From JBDHWI01 sp964590135 (GTDB lineage: Bacteria; Chloroflexota; Anaerolineae; J036; Brachytrichaceae): a stretch of DNA of 64,000 bases. This document shows, piece by piece, positions 52,969-61,427 of this stretch (within the stretch, counting starts at the first letter, position 1; the number at the start of each line of letters is the position of its first letter). The DNA lies in assembly GCA_964590135.1 (NCBI GenBank), contig CAZPVX010000023.1:6513-70512 (forward strand). The letters run 5' to 3'. A program made the translations under genes and the position numbers. The notes beneath the pieces are model-generated. The model saw only the letters and a list, made by a program, of their open reading frames with translations. It made no database searches and had not been told where the DNA came from.

Positions 52969-53817
52969 TTACGCTTTTGGCGTTTCGGGTGGGTTGTCCT
53001 CTGACGCAGTCGCCGGCGGTTCGGCAGGCTTGGGTGAGGGCTTCGGTGTCACAGCAGGTCCGCTCGCCGGCGCCGCTGGCTTGGCTGCAGATGCAGGCGG
53101 CTTGGCCGCGCCAGCCACAGGTGGTTTGGGTGCAGTTGCGCCAGCAGCGGGCTTGGCGCCGCCGGCTGCGGCAGCTGCCGCTTTGGCTGCATCGGCTTTC
53201 GCCTTCGCCTCTGCCGCAGCGCGCTTCTTCTCTTCCTCGGCTGCTCTTTCAGTCAGTTCTCGCGTCCAGTCAAGCGGGTGAAGCGCTGCATGATAAGTGT
53301 CGGGCTTGAGCAGTTGGTCCTTGTCCTGCACCAGACGCGCATGCGGATGTTCGCCCGGGTAATAGCCCAGTTCAAAGTCATGATCCATCTTGATCGCCTC
53401 GAACGGGCAGAATTCCGCGCAATAGCCGCAATTCATGCAGATGGTCGTGTCAATATAGAACTCTTTTGGCTGGGGGATGGGGCGCTTGGTCACCGGGTCC
53501 TCGGTGCGCACGATCCAGATGCACTGCGGCGGGCACACCTTCACGCAAATGCCGCATGAGGTGCACTTGATCTCGTCCTTGGCAGTGTCATGCACGAGAA
53601 ACGGCACATAGCGAAAATTCTCCGGCAGCGGCAAGCGCTCCTTCGGATACTCCACCGTCACCATGCCCCTGTTCTTCGGGCTTTGCCGACGCAGCGGGCG
53701 TGGTTCCTGCACGCCGCTCTTGTTCAGCAGGTACTTGAGGTCCTCTGCGTAGGTGCTGATGAAGTGCCTGAGCGTCACACCCATGCCCTTCAGGATGCCT
53801 GAACCCATCAGTCCCAT
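52969..53817 (-). CDS. nuoI: NADH-quinone oxidoreductase subunit I
   Basis: A 282-residue ferredoxin-like subunit of complex I, with both cluster motifs: CTSCGICVKVCPPQCI and CMNCGYCAEFCPFEAI (N6a and N6b) between about residues 80 and 140. The conserved core ends near residue 180. It is followed by a long Ala/Lys/Pro-rich tail of about 100 residues that ordinary NuoI (about 150-180 residues) lacks. Third Fe-S/quinone-module gene after nuoB and nuoCD. Confidence 0.93.
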   Translation of the reverse strand: MGLMGSGILKGMGVTLRHFISTYAEDLKYLLNKSGVQEPRPLRRQSPKNRGMVTVEYPKERLPLPENFRYVPFLVHDTAKDEIKCTSCGICVKVCPPQCIWIVRTEDPVTKRPIPQPKEFYIDTTICMNCGYCAEFCPFEAIKMDHDFELGYYPGEHPHARLVQDKDQLLKPDTYHAALHPLDWTRELTERAAEEEKKRAAAEAKAKADAAKAAAAAAGGAKPAAGATAPKPPVAGAAKPPASAAKPAAPASGPAVTPKPSPKPAEPPATASEDNPPETPKA

Positions 53818-53905
53818 TTCAACATAGCTCCATTCGTTCTTTGCGCCATCAGGTCATCCGGTCAATGCCGAATGGCCTGGTGACGCAAGCACCAAATCAC
53901 TCAAT

Positions 53906-55924
53906 TCAACGATCCACTTCTCCCAGCACGATATCGAGCGAGCCGAGGATGACGACAGCGTCGGCCACTTTGTGGCCCACGGTCATTTCCTTCAGCGCAG
54001 TCAGATTGATGTACGAGCATGAGCGGATGTGGTAGCGATACGGATTGTGGCTGCCTTCGCTCACGAGATAGAAACCCAGCTCGCCCTTGGGAATCTCGAC
54101 GCGCGCATAGGTCTGCCCTGCCGGCACGCGGTGGTTGTAAGCCTTCTTGCCGGCTTGAATGTCGCCATACTTGCTATTCGCGTCGATCTGGTTCAACGCC
54201 TGCTGCACGATGCGCACCGACTGGCGCATCTCCTGCACGCGAATGCGATAGCGGTCATACACATCGGCGTTGTACAGCACCGGAATCTCAAAGTCGAAGC
54301 GATCGTAGATGCCGTAGGGATCTGCGCGGCGAATATCGTATGGCACGCCGGCGGCGCGCAGGCACGGGCCGGTCAGGCTGTAGTTCACGCTACGCTCGGC
54401 CGGCAGGTAGCCCACGCCGATGGTGCGCGCGCGCACGATCTCGTTGTCGGTGAGCAACTCTTCCAGCTCGTCGATCTTGCGCGGGATGCGCTCAAAGGCC
54501 AGCTCCCTCGCATGCGCAAACTGCTCCGGCGTCATATCGCGCAAGACGCCGCCGAAGCGCATGTAGTTGTTCATCATGCGGCTGCCCGTCACCGCCTCGA
54601 ACAGGTCGATGATCAGGTCGCGCTCGGTGATGAAATAGAGCGCCGGCGTGTAGAACGCGCCGAGGTCGTTCAGCAGGAAGCCGGTGGCCCAGAAGTGCGA
54701 CGAGATGCGATTCAACTCCGCCAGGATCACGCGCAGATATTCCGCGCGCTCGGTCGGCTTGACGCCCATCATCTTCTCAACCGCCAGCACATAGCCCCAC
54801 TCGTTGACCAGCCCGCACAGATAGTCCAGCCGGTCGGTGAAGGGGATGTTGTGCAGCCACGTGTTGCGCTCGCCAATTTTCTCGTGGTTGCGGTGCAGGT
54901 AGCCCAGCACCAGCTTCAGATCAGTCACCGTCTCGCCATCGAGCTTGACCACCATGCGCAGCACGCCATGCGTGGAGGGGTGCTGCGGCCCCATGTTGAC
55001 GATGATCTGATCGGTCTTGATCTCGTCGACATCGGCAAGGTTGTTGCTGTCGCGGTCAAAGACAGACACCGCCGCACCCAGGCCGGAGGGTTGCTCGCCC
55101 GTGCGATTCTGGTCGATCACCGGCACGCCAGCGACGCCGGCGCCCATCGAGTCATACAAACCTGCATCGGGGTCGACTGCAAAATTCAGCGGATCGAAAC
55201 CCGGCGGGAAGTTCACGTTGTCTGCCCACGGCACACGGTCTTCGGCCATCTCGTGTTTGCCGTTCGGCCAGCGGCTCTCGAAAGGCTTGGTGTCTTCCTC
55301 GTAATATGCCTCTTTCCAATCCTTGCGCATCGGGTGGCCGGCGAACCCTTCCCACAGCAAAATGCGGCGCAGGTCCGGGTGGCTGCTGAATGGCACGCCA
55401 AACAGATCGTAGACTTCGCGCTCCTGGAATTCGGCGCCAGCATACACCGGCGTGAGCGACGGCACTGGCTCGGTGAGTTCGTTGCCTTGTGGGCGCGGCA
55501 CGCGCACCTTGAAGTTCAACGGCTCACCGCCCTTCATGCGCTGCACGTGATACACCAGCTCGATCTCGTTGTCCTTGATGTAATCGACCGCAGTGAGGTT
55601 GTCGAGCATGGCATAGCCAAGCTCATCGCGCAGATAGGTGGCGATCTCGACCAATTTGCTCTTGTCGCTAATCGTCACGCCGACATAGGCCGCCGGCGCA
55701 ATCACGTCCTCGCCAAATTTCTGCTGCAACTGCGTCATCTCCGGCGTCATCGTCGCCGGCGTCGGACCTTTGGCCGCAGCGCCATGCGCGCCAGCAGCCG
55801 GTCTGGCTGCGGCAGGCCTGGCAGCCGCAGCAGGCGCAGCCTTTGGCGCGGCGGCTGGGGCTGGCTTGGGCGCTTCACTCTGTGCGCCGCCGGTCGGGGT
55901 TGGGGTTGTATTTTCTTCAGTCAT
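53906..55924 (-). CDS. nuoC: NADH-quinone oxidoreductase subunit C/D fusion
   Basis: A 672-residue fusion. An Ala/Pro-rich N-terminal tail (to about 60) precedes the NuoC domain (about 65-230, with EREVYDLFGVPFSSHPDLRRILL). A linker follows, then the NuoD domain from about 285 (DQIIVNMGPQHPSTHGVLRM) to the C-terminal GSLDIVLGEVDR. NuoD forms the quinone site next to NuoB. Fused NuoCD occurs in several phyla, for example enterobacteria. It lies between nuoB (71 nt) and nuoI (88 nt) on the minus strand. Confidence 0.94.
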   Translation of the reverse strand: MTEENTTPTPTGGAQSEAPKPAPAAAPKAAPAAAARPAAARPAAGAHGAAAKGPTPATMTPEMTQLQQKFGEDVIAPAAYVGVTISDKSKLVEIATYLRDELGYAMLDNLTAVDYIKDNEIELVYHVQRMKGGEPLNFKVRVPRPQGNELTEPVPSLTPVYAGAEFQEREVYDLFGVPFSSHPDLRRILLWEGFAGHPMRKDWKEAYYEEDTKPFESRWPNGKHEMAEDRVPWADNVNFPPGFDPLNFAVDPDAGLYDSMGAGVAGVPVIDQNRTGEQPSGLGAAVSVFDRDSNNLADVDEIKTDQIIVNMGPQHPSTHGVLRMVVKLDGETVTDLKLVLGYLHRNHEKIGERNTWLHNIPFTDRLDYLCGLVNEWGYVLAVEKMMGVKPTERAEYLRVILAELNRISSHFWATGFLLNDLGAFYTPALYFITERDLIIDLFEAVTGSRMMNNYMRFGGVLRDMTPEQFAHARELAFERIPRKIDELEELLTDNEIVRARTIGVGYLPAERSVNYSLTGPCLRAAGVPYDIRRADPYGIYDRFDFEIPVLYNADVYDRYRIRVQEMRQSVRIVQQALNQIDANSKYGDIQAGKKAYNHRVPAGQTYARVEIPKGELGFYLVSEGSHNPYRYHIRSCSYINLTALKEMTVGHKVADAVVILGSLDIVLGEVDR

Positions 55925-55995
55925 TTGAAGAAGTCATTAGCAATCAGTGATCTGTGATCGGCGATTGCCACGCTACGTTGGTCACATCGGTCACG

Positions 55996-56643
55996 TCACT
56001 GGGTTGCAGCAGCTTTTTCCTTGATCTCTTCTGCGCGGCGCAGATCCACCAGATCGGGGCCAAGCACCGGCACCGGAATCGAGTCGGATTCGCCCTTGCG
56101 ATACCAACTCACTGTGCTGAGCGATTGCTTCTCGATCTTCTCTTGCAGCTTGATGAAGCTGTGCAGCAGCGCCTCGGGGCGCGGCGGGCAGCCCGTGATG
56201 TAGACATCGACCGGGATGAATTTGTCGACGCCGGAGACGACGTTGTAACCTTCCTTGAAGGGACCGCCGCCGGTGGCGCACGCGCCCATCGAGATCACAT
56301 AGCGTGGCTCGGGCATCTGGTTATAGAGCCGCACAATTTGCGGCACCATCTTTTTGGTCACGGTGCCAGAGACGATCATCAAGTCGGCCTGGCGCGGGCT
56401 GGCGCGCATCAGTTCCCAGCCCAGGCGCGACAGGTCATTGCGGCTGGCGGCAGTGCAAATCATCTCGATGGCGCAGCACGCCAGGCCGAACAGCATCGGC
56501 CACACGCTGCGCTTGCGCCCCCAGTTGTAGATCTTGTCCAGCGACGTGATGAAGACGTTGTTCTTCAAGTCTTCCGGCACGCGCGGGTCGTTCTGCATCA
56601 CTTCCGGCGCGCTCTGTGCTGCGCTTGTGTTCGCTTCAGCCAT
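55996..56643 (-). CDS. nuoB: NADH-quinone oxidoreductase subunit B
   Basis: A 215-residue subunit that holds the N2 cluster next to the quinone site. Ligands are seen in FGLACCAIEMICTAASR (near 57), MGACATGGGPF (near 135) and GCPPRPEALLHSFI (near 165). The N-terminus (about 1-35) is a polar extension. Start ATG 56643 is chosen; an upstream extension lacks homology. The gene follows iscX by 58 nt and begins the nuoB-nuoCD-nuoI set. Confidence 0.95.
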   Translation of the reverse strand: MAEANTSAAQSAPEVMQNDPRVPEDLKNNVFITSLDKIYNWGRKRSVWPMLFGLACCAIEMICTAASRNDLSRLGWELMRASPRQADLMIVSGTVTKKMVPQIVRLYNQMPEPRYVISMGACATGGGPFKEGYNVVSGVDKFIPVDVYITGCPPRPEALLHSFIKLQEKIEKQSLSTVSWYRKGESDSIPVPVLGPDLVDLRRAEEIKEKAAATQ

Positions 56644-56701
56644 CTCACTCTCCAAATCTGATTGCAGTCGATTTTCGCGCCAGCGCAAAAGGCCGGCGCG
56701 C

Positions 56702-56908
56702 TCAGATCAATTCCACCCATTCCACAAGAATCTGTTCAAGCCATTCAGTGGGTATGCTCGCGCGGTCATCGGCGAAGGCATCCAGCGCGATCACCCATGC
56801 GTGCAACACCGCCGGCTCGAGCAGCGATGGATCGGTGACGTCAGGATGCGCTTCGCGCAAGAGCAGCGCAATTGGATAGGCATCATCCCAATACACCGGA
56901 TCCCGCAT
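56702..56908 (-). CDS. iscX: IscX-like Fe-S cluster assembly protein
   Basis: A 68-residue acidic protein with the IscX/YfhJ pattern: YWDDAYPIALLLREAHPDV, LHAWVIALDAFADD and EWLEQILVEWVELI, matching the W-x-D, EAHPDVDP, LHxWV and FxDD landmarks and length (66) of the E. coli protein. IscX binds IscS and modulates cluster assembly. It heads the iscX-nuoB-nuoCD-nuoI run, all cluster-dependent. A TATAAT box (56924-56929, minus strand) lies 15 nt before ATG 56908 and gives a very short leader. Confidence 0.8.
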   Translation of the reverse strand: MRDPVYWDDAYPIALLLREAHPDVTDPSLLEPAVLHAWVIALDAFADDRASIPTEWLEQILVEWVELI

Positions 56909-57026
56909 GTGAAATTCGACACGATTATACCCATCTGCTGTTTTTTATCGAATGCGCTTTTTCACCCGTCGCATCTCATTCCTCCGCACTTTCATCTCCA
57001 TTCATGTGTCGCTCAGTTCAACGTGC

Positions 57027-57032
57027 TAGAAT
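57027..57032 (+). promoter_or_regulatory. -10 hexamer TAGAAT of the A-type carrier gene
   Basis: TAGAAT lies 94 nt before the start codon, so the transcript would have a leader of about 85 nt containing the hairpin at 57049-57092. The divergent iscX promoter is about 100 nt away. No good -35 is seen, leaving room for an activator such as an IscR-type protein, which is speculation. Confidence 0.45.
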
Positions 57033-57048
57033 CGTGCTTGTGAATTTT

Positions 57049-57092
57049 GCGGCGCCGGCTGCGCGTTTTTGCTCACGCAAAAACGGAGCCGC
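57049..57092 (+). promoter_or_regulatory. Structured 5' leader hairpin of the A-type Fe-S carrier gene
   Basis: CGTTTTTGC (57064-57072) pairs perfectly with GCAAAAACG (57077-57085) around TCAC, enclosed by GCGGC (57049) and GCCGC (57088-57092). There is no T-run afterwards. It sits in the untranslated leader and could be a stability or regulatory element. Confidence 0.5.
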
Positions 57093-57126
57093 GTCCGGTT
57101 TGAAAACCATTCAGGAGAGCGCACAC

Positions 57127-57570
57127 ATGGCAACGGTTCAACTGACCGAGAATGAGACCAAGATCGAGATGGTGGAAGCGCCGGCGATGACCCTTTCATC
57201 GCTGGCAGAAGAGAAGCTGCGCGATCTGCTTGTTTCGCGCAACATCCCGAATCATGGATTGCGCGTGTTCGTGGCCGGCGGCGGCTGCGGCGGCCTGCAA
57301 TACGGCATGGCCTTCGAAGCGCAGGCCCGCGAATTTGACACCATCATCGACCAGAACGGCGTGAAGCTGTTCATCGACCCAACCAGCCTGATGTATCTTG
57401 ACGGCGCATCCATCGACTACGTCGACAGCCTGATGGGCGGCGGCTTCAAGATCGAAAACCCCAATGCCATGTCGGCCTGCGGTTGCGGCAGCTCATTCAA
57501 AACGAAGGACTCCAGCACAACCGACGAAGATGCAAGCTGCGGCTGTGGCTCCGGTTGCGGCTGTCACTGA
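57127..57570 (+). CDS. A-type Fe-S carrier (IscA/ErpA family) with Cys-rich tail
   Basis: A 147-residue A-type carrier. The core (about 20-120) has the three ligand Cys in VAGGGCGGLQYGM and MSACGCGSSF, and LFIDPTSLMYLDGASIDYVDSLMGGGFKIENPNA is typical of ErpA/IscA. After the core come about 25 extra residues ending SCGCGSGCGCH, a Cys/His cluster not found in standard members (about 107-115 residues). AGGAGAG precedes ATG 57127. It is divergent from iscX-nuo and likely supplies clusters to that complex. Confidence 0.9.
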   Translation: MATVQLTENETKIEMVEAPAMTLSSLAEEKLRDLLVSRNIPNHGLRVFVAGGGCGGLQYGMAFEAQAREFDTIIDQNGVKLFIDPTSLMYLDGASIDYVDSLMGGGFKIENPNAMSACGCGSSFKTKDSSTTDEDASCGCGSGCGCH

Positions 57571-57588
57571 TCGCAATTTCGAGGAACG

Positions 57589-57663
57589 AGTTCCGAGTGC
57601 CGAGTGCAACGTTTCGAGTGTTCATGCTCGGATCTCTTCACTCGGCACTCGGAACTTTTTTTC
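57589..57663 (+). terminator. 18-bp-stem terminator abutting the radical SAM start codon
   Basis: 57589-57606 pairs perfectly with 57639-57656, and the T-run (to 57662) ends one nucleotide before ATG 57664. It terminates the carrier gene. It leaves the next gene without a Shine-Dalgarno, so that gene needs an unseen promoter or read-through. Confidence 0.75.
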
Positions 57664-59088
57664 ATGTTCAAGAATCTCTTTAACCCCAAACCGAAGCCGG
57701 AAGCGAAAGACGGCAAGGAGATGAAGCGGCTGTGGATCGACCTGGGCGACCTGGGCGACCTGGTCAACCCCGCCGGCCCGCATGAGCAGTGGCAGGATCA
57801 CGGCCTCGCTCTGCTGCGCACCATCCTGCACCAGAACGGTCTGATGACCGACATGTTCAGCACGCGCCAATGCACCAGCTGGGAAGAGGTGGCGAAGCGC
57901 ATGAAGGGCTATGACATGCTCATCATGAACGTGCGCAGCTACACCTACCCTTCTGGATACCGCTCGGCGAAAATCTTCAAGGAAGTCAATCCGAACGGCA
58001 TTGTGCTGGCCGGCGGCATGCACGCCACGGTGGCGCTGGACGAAATGAAGGCGGTGCCGGAGTTCGACAAGATCTGCCAGGGGCCAGGCGAGAACGTCAT
58101 TGTCAACCTCGTCAGCAACCCCGACGCCTTCCCACGCGTGATTCTGGGCATCGGCGCGAAGAGCATGGCCGAGTGGCCGATGATCGACCGCACGATGTGG
58201 CCGCAGCCGGCGAGCAAGCAACTGGCGACAAAGTTCAACTGGCCGCTGGAGCCGGAGTGCGGTTGGGGGCCGGCGCCGGTGGTCACGATGCTCACCAGTC
58301 GCGTGTGCCCGTGGCAATGCGCCTTCTGCAACGAGAACAGCTACATCCCGAACATGGGGCGCCGGCCGGTGGACATGGTGATCGAAGAGTTGAACTATCT
58401 CGACGAAACCTTCGGCCCGATCGGCTCGATCGTCATCCACGACAGCATGTTCTTCCAGAACCCAAGCTGGTTGGAAGAGTGGGTGGAGAAATACCCAAAA
58501 TATGCCAACAAGATATGGCCATATTGGGCGGCCGCGCGCGCCGACACCGTGCGCCAATGGCCGGATCTGTTCGAGGCTGTGGTGCGCAAAACCAACTGGA
58601 CAGCGGTATCCATCGGCTTTGAAAGCGGCAGCGACCGCGTGCTGAAGATCCTGAACAAGGAATGCACCGAAGAGGACAACTACTTTGCCATCGACCTGCT
58701 CACGCGCATCGGCGACGAGATGGAGGCGAAGGGGCAAAAGGCGCCGGTGTTCTGGAGCAATATCATGCTCGGCATCCCCGGCGAGACGCGCGAAGACGCC
58801 TTCAAGACTCTGCGCATGTTGAACTACACCAAGCGCATCATGCCCTCGATCTCGTTCTATGCGCCCTATCCGGGTTCCGCGCTCGGCCACCAGATCATCG
58901 CCGAAGGCAAGAGCAAGATGACGAAGGAGAACTACCACCGCTACCCCGACGATGAGAAGGTGATTGGCGTGGATTACCAGTTCTACCGCGAGTTGCTCAG
59001 CGGCAAATATGACGATGAGGTGAATCGCGGCATGGCGACCATTCGCCAGCAGCGTCTCGACTACTGGAACGCGCTGGCAAAGGCGTAG
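57664..59088 (+). CDS. B12-binding-domain radical SAM protein
   Basis: A 474-residue protein. An N-terminal cobalamin-binding-like domain (about 20-160; DMLIMNVRSYTYPSGYRSAKIF, VLAGGMHATVALDEM) precedes a radical SAM domain with the cluster motif CPWQCAFC near residue 220, then GIGFESGSDRV-type text (VSIGFESGSDRVLKIL) near 318. It belongs to the class B-like methyltransferase/cyclase group that also includes BchE and hopanoid enzymes; the substrate cannot be told, and no bacteriochlorophyll gene is nearby. A 68-residue protein gene follows 76 nt downstream. Confidence 0.88.
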   Translation: MFKNLFNPKPKPEAKDGKEMKRLWIDLGDLGDLVNPAGPHEQWQDHGLALLRTILHQNGLMTDMFSTRQCTSWEEVAKRMKGYDMLIMNVRSYTYPSGYRSAKIFKEVNPNGIVLAGGMHATVALDEMKAVPEFDKICQGPGENVIVNLVSNPDAFPRVILGIGAKSMAEWPMIDRTMWPQPASKQLATKFNWPLEPECGWGPAPVVTMLTSRVCPWQCAFCNENSYIPNMGRRPVDMVIEELNYLDETFGPIGSIVIHDSMFFQNPSWLEEWVEKYPKYANKIWPYWAAARADTVRQWPDLFEAVVRKTNWTAVSIGFESGSDRVLKILNKECTEEDNYFAIDLLTRIGDEMEAKGQKAPVFWSNIMLGIPGETREDAFKTLRMLNYTKRIMPSISFYAPYPGSALGHQIIAEGKSKMTKENYHRYPDDEKVIGVDYQFYRELLSGKYDDEVNRGMATIRQQRLDYWNALAKA

Positions 59089-59095
59089 CTGTTTT

Positions 59096-59158
59096 GGATT
59101 TCAGATTTTGGGTTCGGCATCGACGCCAATCCGAAATCTGAAACCCGAAATCCAAATC
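59096..59158. repeat. Imperfect inverted repeat between radical SAM and small gene
   Basis: TTTGGATTTCAGATTT and the reverse complements of CCGAAATCTGAAA and CGAAATCCAAA make a mosaic inverted repeat across the 76-bp gap. It may be a repeat remnant or a weak terminator. Confidence 0.4.
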
Positions 59159-59164
59159 AAAAAG

Positions 59165-59371
59165 ATGAGTTCCTTTAGCAATCCCCACTTCATGTATCTG
59201 TTCGAGATGAAGAATGGCAAGAAGAAACTAGTCTATGGTCAGTCGCCCGAAGACGCGCTGAAGACGCTCTCGTACCGGCTGACCCAGGAGGAAATGGATC
59301 AGATCATCAAGGATCAATACATCAAGATCAACCAGCGCCAGTTGCAGGAATATGTGCACGAGTTGGGCTAG
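59165..59371 (+). CDS. 68-residue protein next to the radical SAM gene
   Basis: Begins MSSFSNPHFMYLFEMKNGKK and ends LQEYVHELG. It reads like a compact alpha/beta fold: two strands (YLFEMKNGKKKLVYG), then helices EDALKTLSYRL and TQEEMDQIIKDQYIKI. No Cys, signal peptide or known domain is seen. Codon use matches neighbours, which supports a real gene. A partner or substrate of the preceding radical SAM enzyme is possible, from position only. A Shine-Dalgarno is poor (AAAAAG). Confidence 0.6.
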   Translation: MSSFSNPHFMYLFEMKNGKKKLVYGQSPEDALKTLSYRLTQEEMDQIIKDQYIKINQRQLQEYVHELG

Positions 59372-59493
59372 CCAGAGTTCGGCCGGCCTGTAGCGCCTTA
59401 AAACAACTGCAACCCTTCGCCCTGCCCTCGCATGGTTGTTGCAGAATAGTCGTCCAGTTTCAAAGTGAAGCTGCATGTCAGGATATATCCGAC

Positions 59494-60033
59494 ATGCAGC
59501 TCATTGTTTTTTCCGGCCTGCCCGGCACAGGCAAAAGCAGCCTGGCAGATGCGGTTGGCCGGCGGCTCGGCATCTCGGTATTTTCGAAAGACGTGCTGGA
59601 AGCGGCGATCGTGCGCGCCGGCATGACCGAGCAGGAGGACGCGCGCCAGCAGCTTGGCTGGGCCGGCTACGAACTGCTCACCACCCTCGCCACGCGCCAG
59701 CTTCGGCTGGGCCAATCCGCCATCCTCGATGCCGTCACCAGCACCGCCAGCATTCGCAACGCCTGGCGCGCGCTGGCTCACACGCGCGGCGCGGAATGGC
59801 GCGTGATCGAATGCGTATGCTCAGACGCCGAGACGCACCGGCTGCGGCTGGAAGGGCGCAAGCGCAGCATTGCCGGCTGGCCAGAATTGACCTGGAACGA
59901 CGTGGAGCGCGTGCGCGGCTACTTTACGCCGTGGCAGGAAGCGCATCTCACGGTGGACGCCATGGCAACTTTCGGTGAAAATATCGATCTGGTCTTGAAT
60001 TATCTGAGCACCGAGCATGCCTTCGCAAAGTGA
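59494..60033 (+). CDS. P-loop small-molecule or nucleoside kinase-like ATPase
   Basis: A 179-residue AAA_33-type kinase: Walker A FSGLPGTGKSSLADAV at residue 6, SVFSKDVLEAAI, and DAVTSTASIRNAWRALA near residue 75, with an R-rich lid region EGRKRSIAGWP near residue 130. Such proteins resemble gluconate or chloramphenicol-type kinases and zeta-toxin-like folds; no substrate is evident. Its 3' end overlaps the next gene by 17 nt. Confidence 0.78.
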   Translation: MQLIVFSGLPGTGKSSLADAVGRRLGISVFSKDVLEAAIVRAGMTEQEDARQQLGWAGYELLTTLATRQLRLGQSAILDAVTSTASIRNAWRALAHTRGAEWRVIECVCSDAETHRLRLEGRKRSIAGWPELTWNDVERVRGYFTPWQEAHLTVDAMATFGENIDLVLNYLSTEHAFAK

Positions 60034-60328
60034 ACCCACATCCAATGAAATCGATGCGCTGCTGAGGGCGCTGGGCGAGCCGGCGGCGCGCGAACGCCGG
60101 CTGGCGCTGCTGCAATCGATGGCGCATGGAATGCGGCTGAAGGATCATCGCGACATCGAAGGCCACAAGTCATTCGTGCTGCACCGCGAGGACGACAGCG
60201 GCGAGTTGGTGAACTGGTCAGATGTTGAGGCGCTGGTGGACGCCGGCCTCATCAGCAGCAACAAGAAATTCCCCGCCGCCACCTACTGGCTGACCGAGCA
60301 GGGCAATCGATTGCTGACACAAATCTGA
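60017..60328 (+). CDS. 103-residue protein, winged-helix-like
   Basis: A small protein overlapping the kinase end by 17 nt, which suggests translational coupling. The C-terminal half (about 55-103), NWSDVEALVDAGLISSNKKFPAATYWLTEQGNRLL, has the helix-hairpin look of a winged helix; the N-terminal half is a charged helix (ARERRLALLQSMAHGM). I do not recognise the family. It could regulate the coupled kinase or be a DNA-binding protein. Confidence 0.6.
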   Translation: MPSQSEPTSNEIDALLRALGEPAARERRLALLQSMAHGMRLKDHRDIEGHKSFVLHREDDSGELVNWSDVEALVDAGLISSNKKFPAATYWLTEQGNRLLTQI

Positions 60329-60386
60329 GTATGATTCAAGCTGAAGCCGTGCAACATCACATCGCACGCGCTTAAAGTGAGTATTC

Positions 60387-61334
60387 ATGCGAGGAATCAC
60401 TATTTTCAGCGGGAGCGCGCATCCCGAACTGGCCGAGGAAATCTGCACTTATCTGGGGATCCCCCGCTCACCCACCGCTGTCAACCGCTTCAGCAACGAC
60501 TGCATCCAGGTGCAACTGTGCGCCAGTTGCCGTGAGGCAGACGTGTTTTTCATCCAGCCGCTCTGCCCGCCCGTGCAAGATCACTTGATGGAATTGTTGC
60601 AGATGCTGGACGCGGCGCGCGGCAGCGCCGCAGCGCGATTGACGGCCGTCATCCCCTACTACGCCTACGCCCGCTCCGACAAAAAGGACGCGCCGCGCAT
60701 CCCCATCACAGCGAAGCTGGTGGCCGACCTGCTGTCGACCGCCGGCGCCGACCGCGTGTTGACGATGACGTTGCATTCGCCGCAGGTGCACGGCTTCTTC
60801 GATGTGCCGGTGGACCATCTCAACGCGCTGAACGTGCTGGCGCGCTATTTCCGCGAGCGCGGCGATCTGGGAAACACCGTCGTCGTATCGCCCGACCTGG
60901 GCAACGCAAAAAACGCGGCGAAGTTTGCGCGGCTGCTGAAATCACCGGTGGCCGCCGGCAACAAGCGCCGCATCAGCGACGAGAAGGTCGCCATCGACCT
61001 CGTCGGCGACGTGGATGGCAAGGACGTCATCATCATGGACGACGAGATCGCCACCGCCGGCACCATCATCGAAATTCTGGACGTGGTGCGGCAACGCGGC
61101 GCGCGCCGGCTGTCGGTCGTCTGCACGCACGGCCTGTTCACCGGCCCGGCCATCGAGCGCCTGAAGGTGGAGGCCGGCGTGGATGAGATCGTCACCACCA
61201 ACACTGTGCCCATCCCGCCCGAGAAGCGCCTGCCAAACCTGCAGGTGCTGTCCATCGCGCCGCTCATCGCCGAGGCCATTCGCCGCACCCACAATGGCGA
61301 ATCGATCAGCGCGCTGTTCGAGGATCCGATCTGA
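60387..61334 (+). CDS. prs: Ribose-phosphate pyrophosphokinase
   Basis: A 315-residue PRPP synthetase making PRPP from ribose-5-phosphate and ATP. Landmarks: PLCPPVQDHLMELLQMLDAAR, VIPYYAYARSDKKDAPRIPITAKLVADLL, the flexible loop SPDLGNAKNAAKFARLL and the PRPP loop DVIIMDDEIATAGTI near residue 215. The YARSDKK segment differs slightly from the usual YARQDRK. PRPP is also the co-substrate of NadC encoded 9 kb away. Confidence 0.94.
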   Translation: MRGITIFSGSAHPELAEEICTYLGIPRSPTAVNRFSNDCIQVQLCASCREADVFFIQPLCPPVQDHLMELLQMLDAARGSAAARLTAVIPYYAYARSDKKDAPRIPITAKLVADLLSTAGADRVLTMTLHSPQVHGFFDVPVDHLNALNVLARYFRERGDLGNTVVVSPDLGNAKNAAKFARLLKSPVAAGNKRRISDEKVAIDLVGDVDGKDVIIMDDEIATAGTIIEILDVVRQRGARRLSVVCTHGLFTGPAIERLKVEAGVDEIVTTNTVPIPPEKRLPNLQVLSIAPLIAEAIRRTHNGESISALFEDPI

Positions 61335-61354
61335 GCAATTGGAGATTCGTTATT

Positions 61355-61402
61355 GACGACTGGCGATGGACGATGTTTGCGTGTCGTCCATCGCCCATCG
61401 TC
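61355..61402. repeat. Long hairpin between convergent genes
   Basis: 61355-61373 pairs with 61384-61402 (17 of 19 pairs) around a 10-nt loop, enclosed by GGAGAT/ATCTCC arms. There is no clear T-run. It lies between prs and the convergent gene at 61428. Confidence 0.55.
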
Positions 61403-61427
61403 ATTTGCGAACCCCGATCTCCAGTCT

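Noticed and set aside
57664..59088. BchE (bacteriochlorophyll cyclase) for the B12-binding radical SAM protein
   Set aside because: The domain order is shared by many families, and no other pigment-synthesis gene is in the window.
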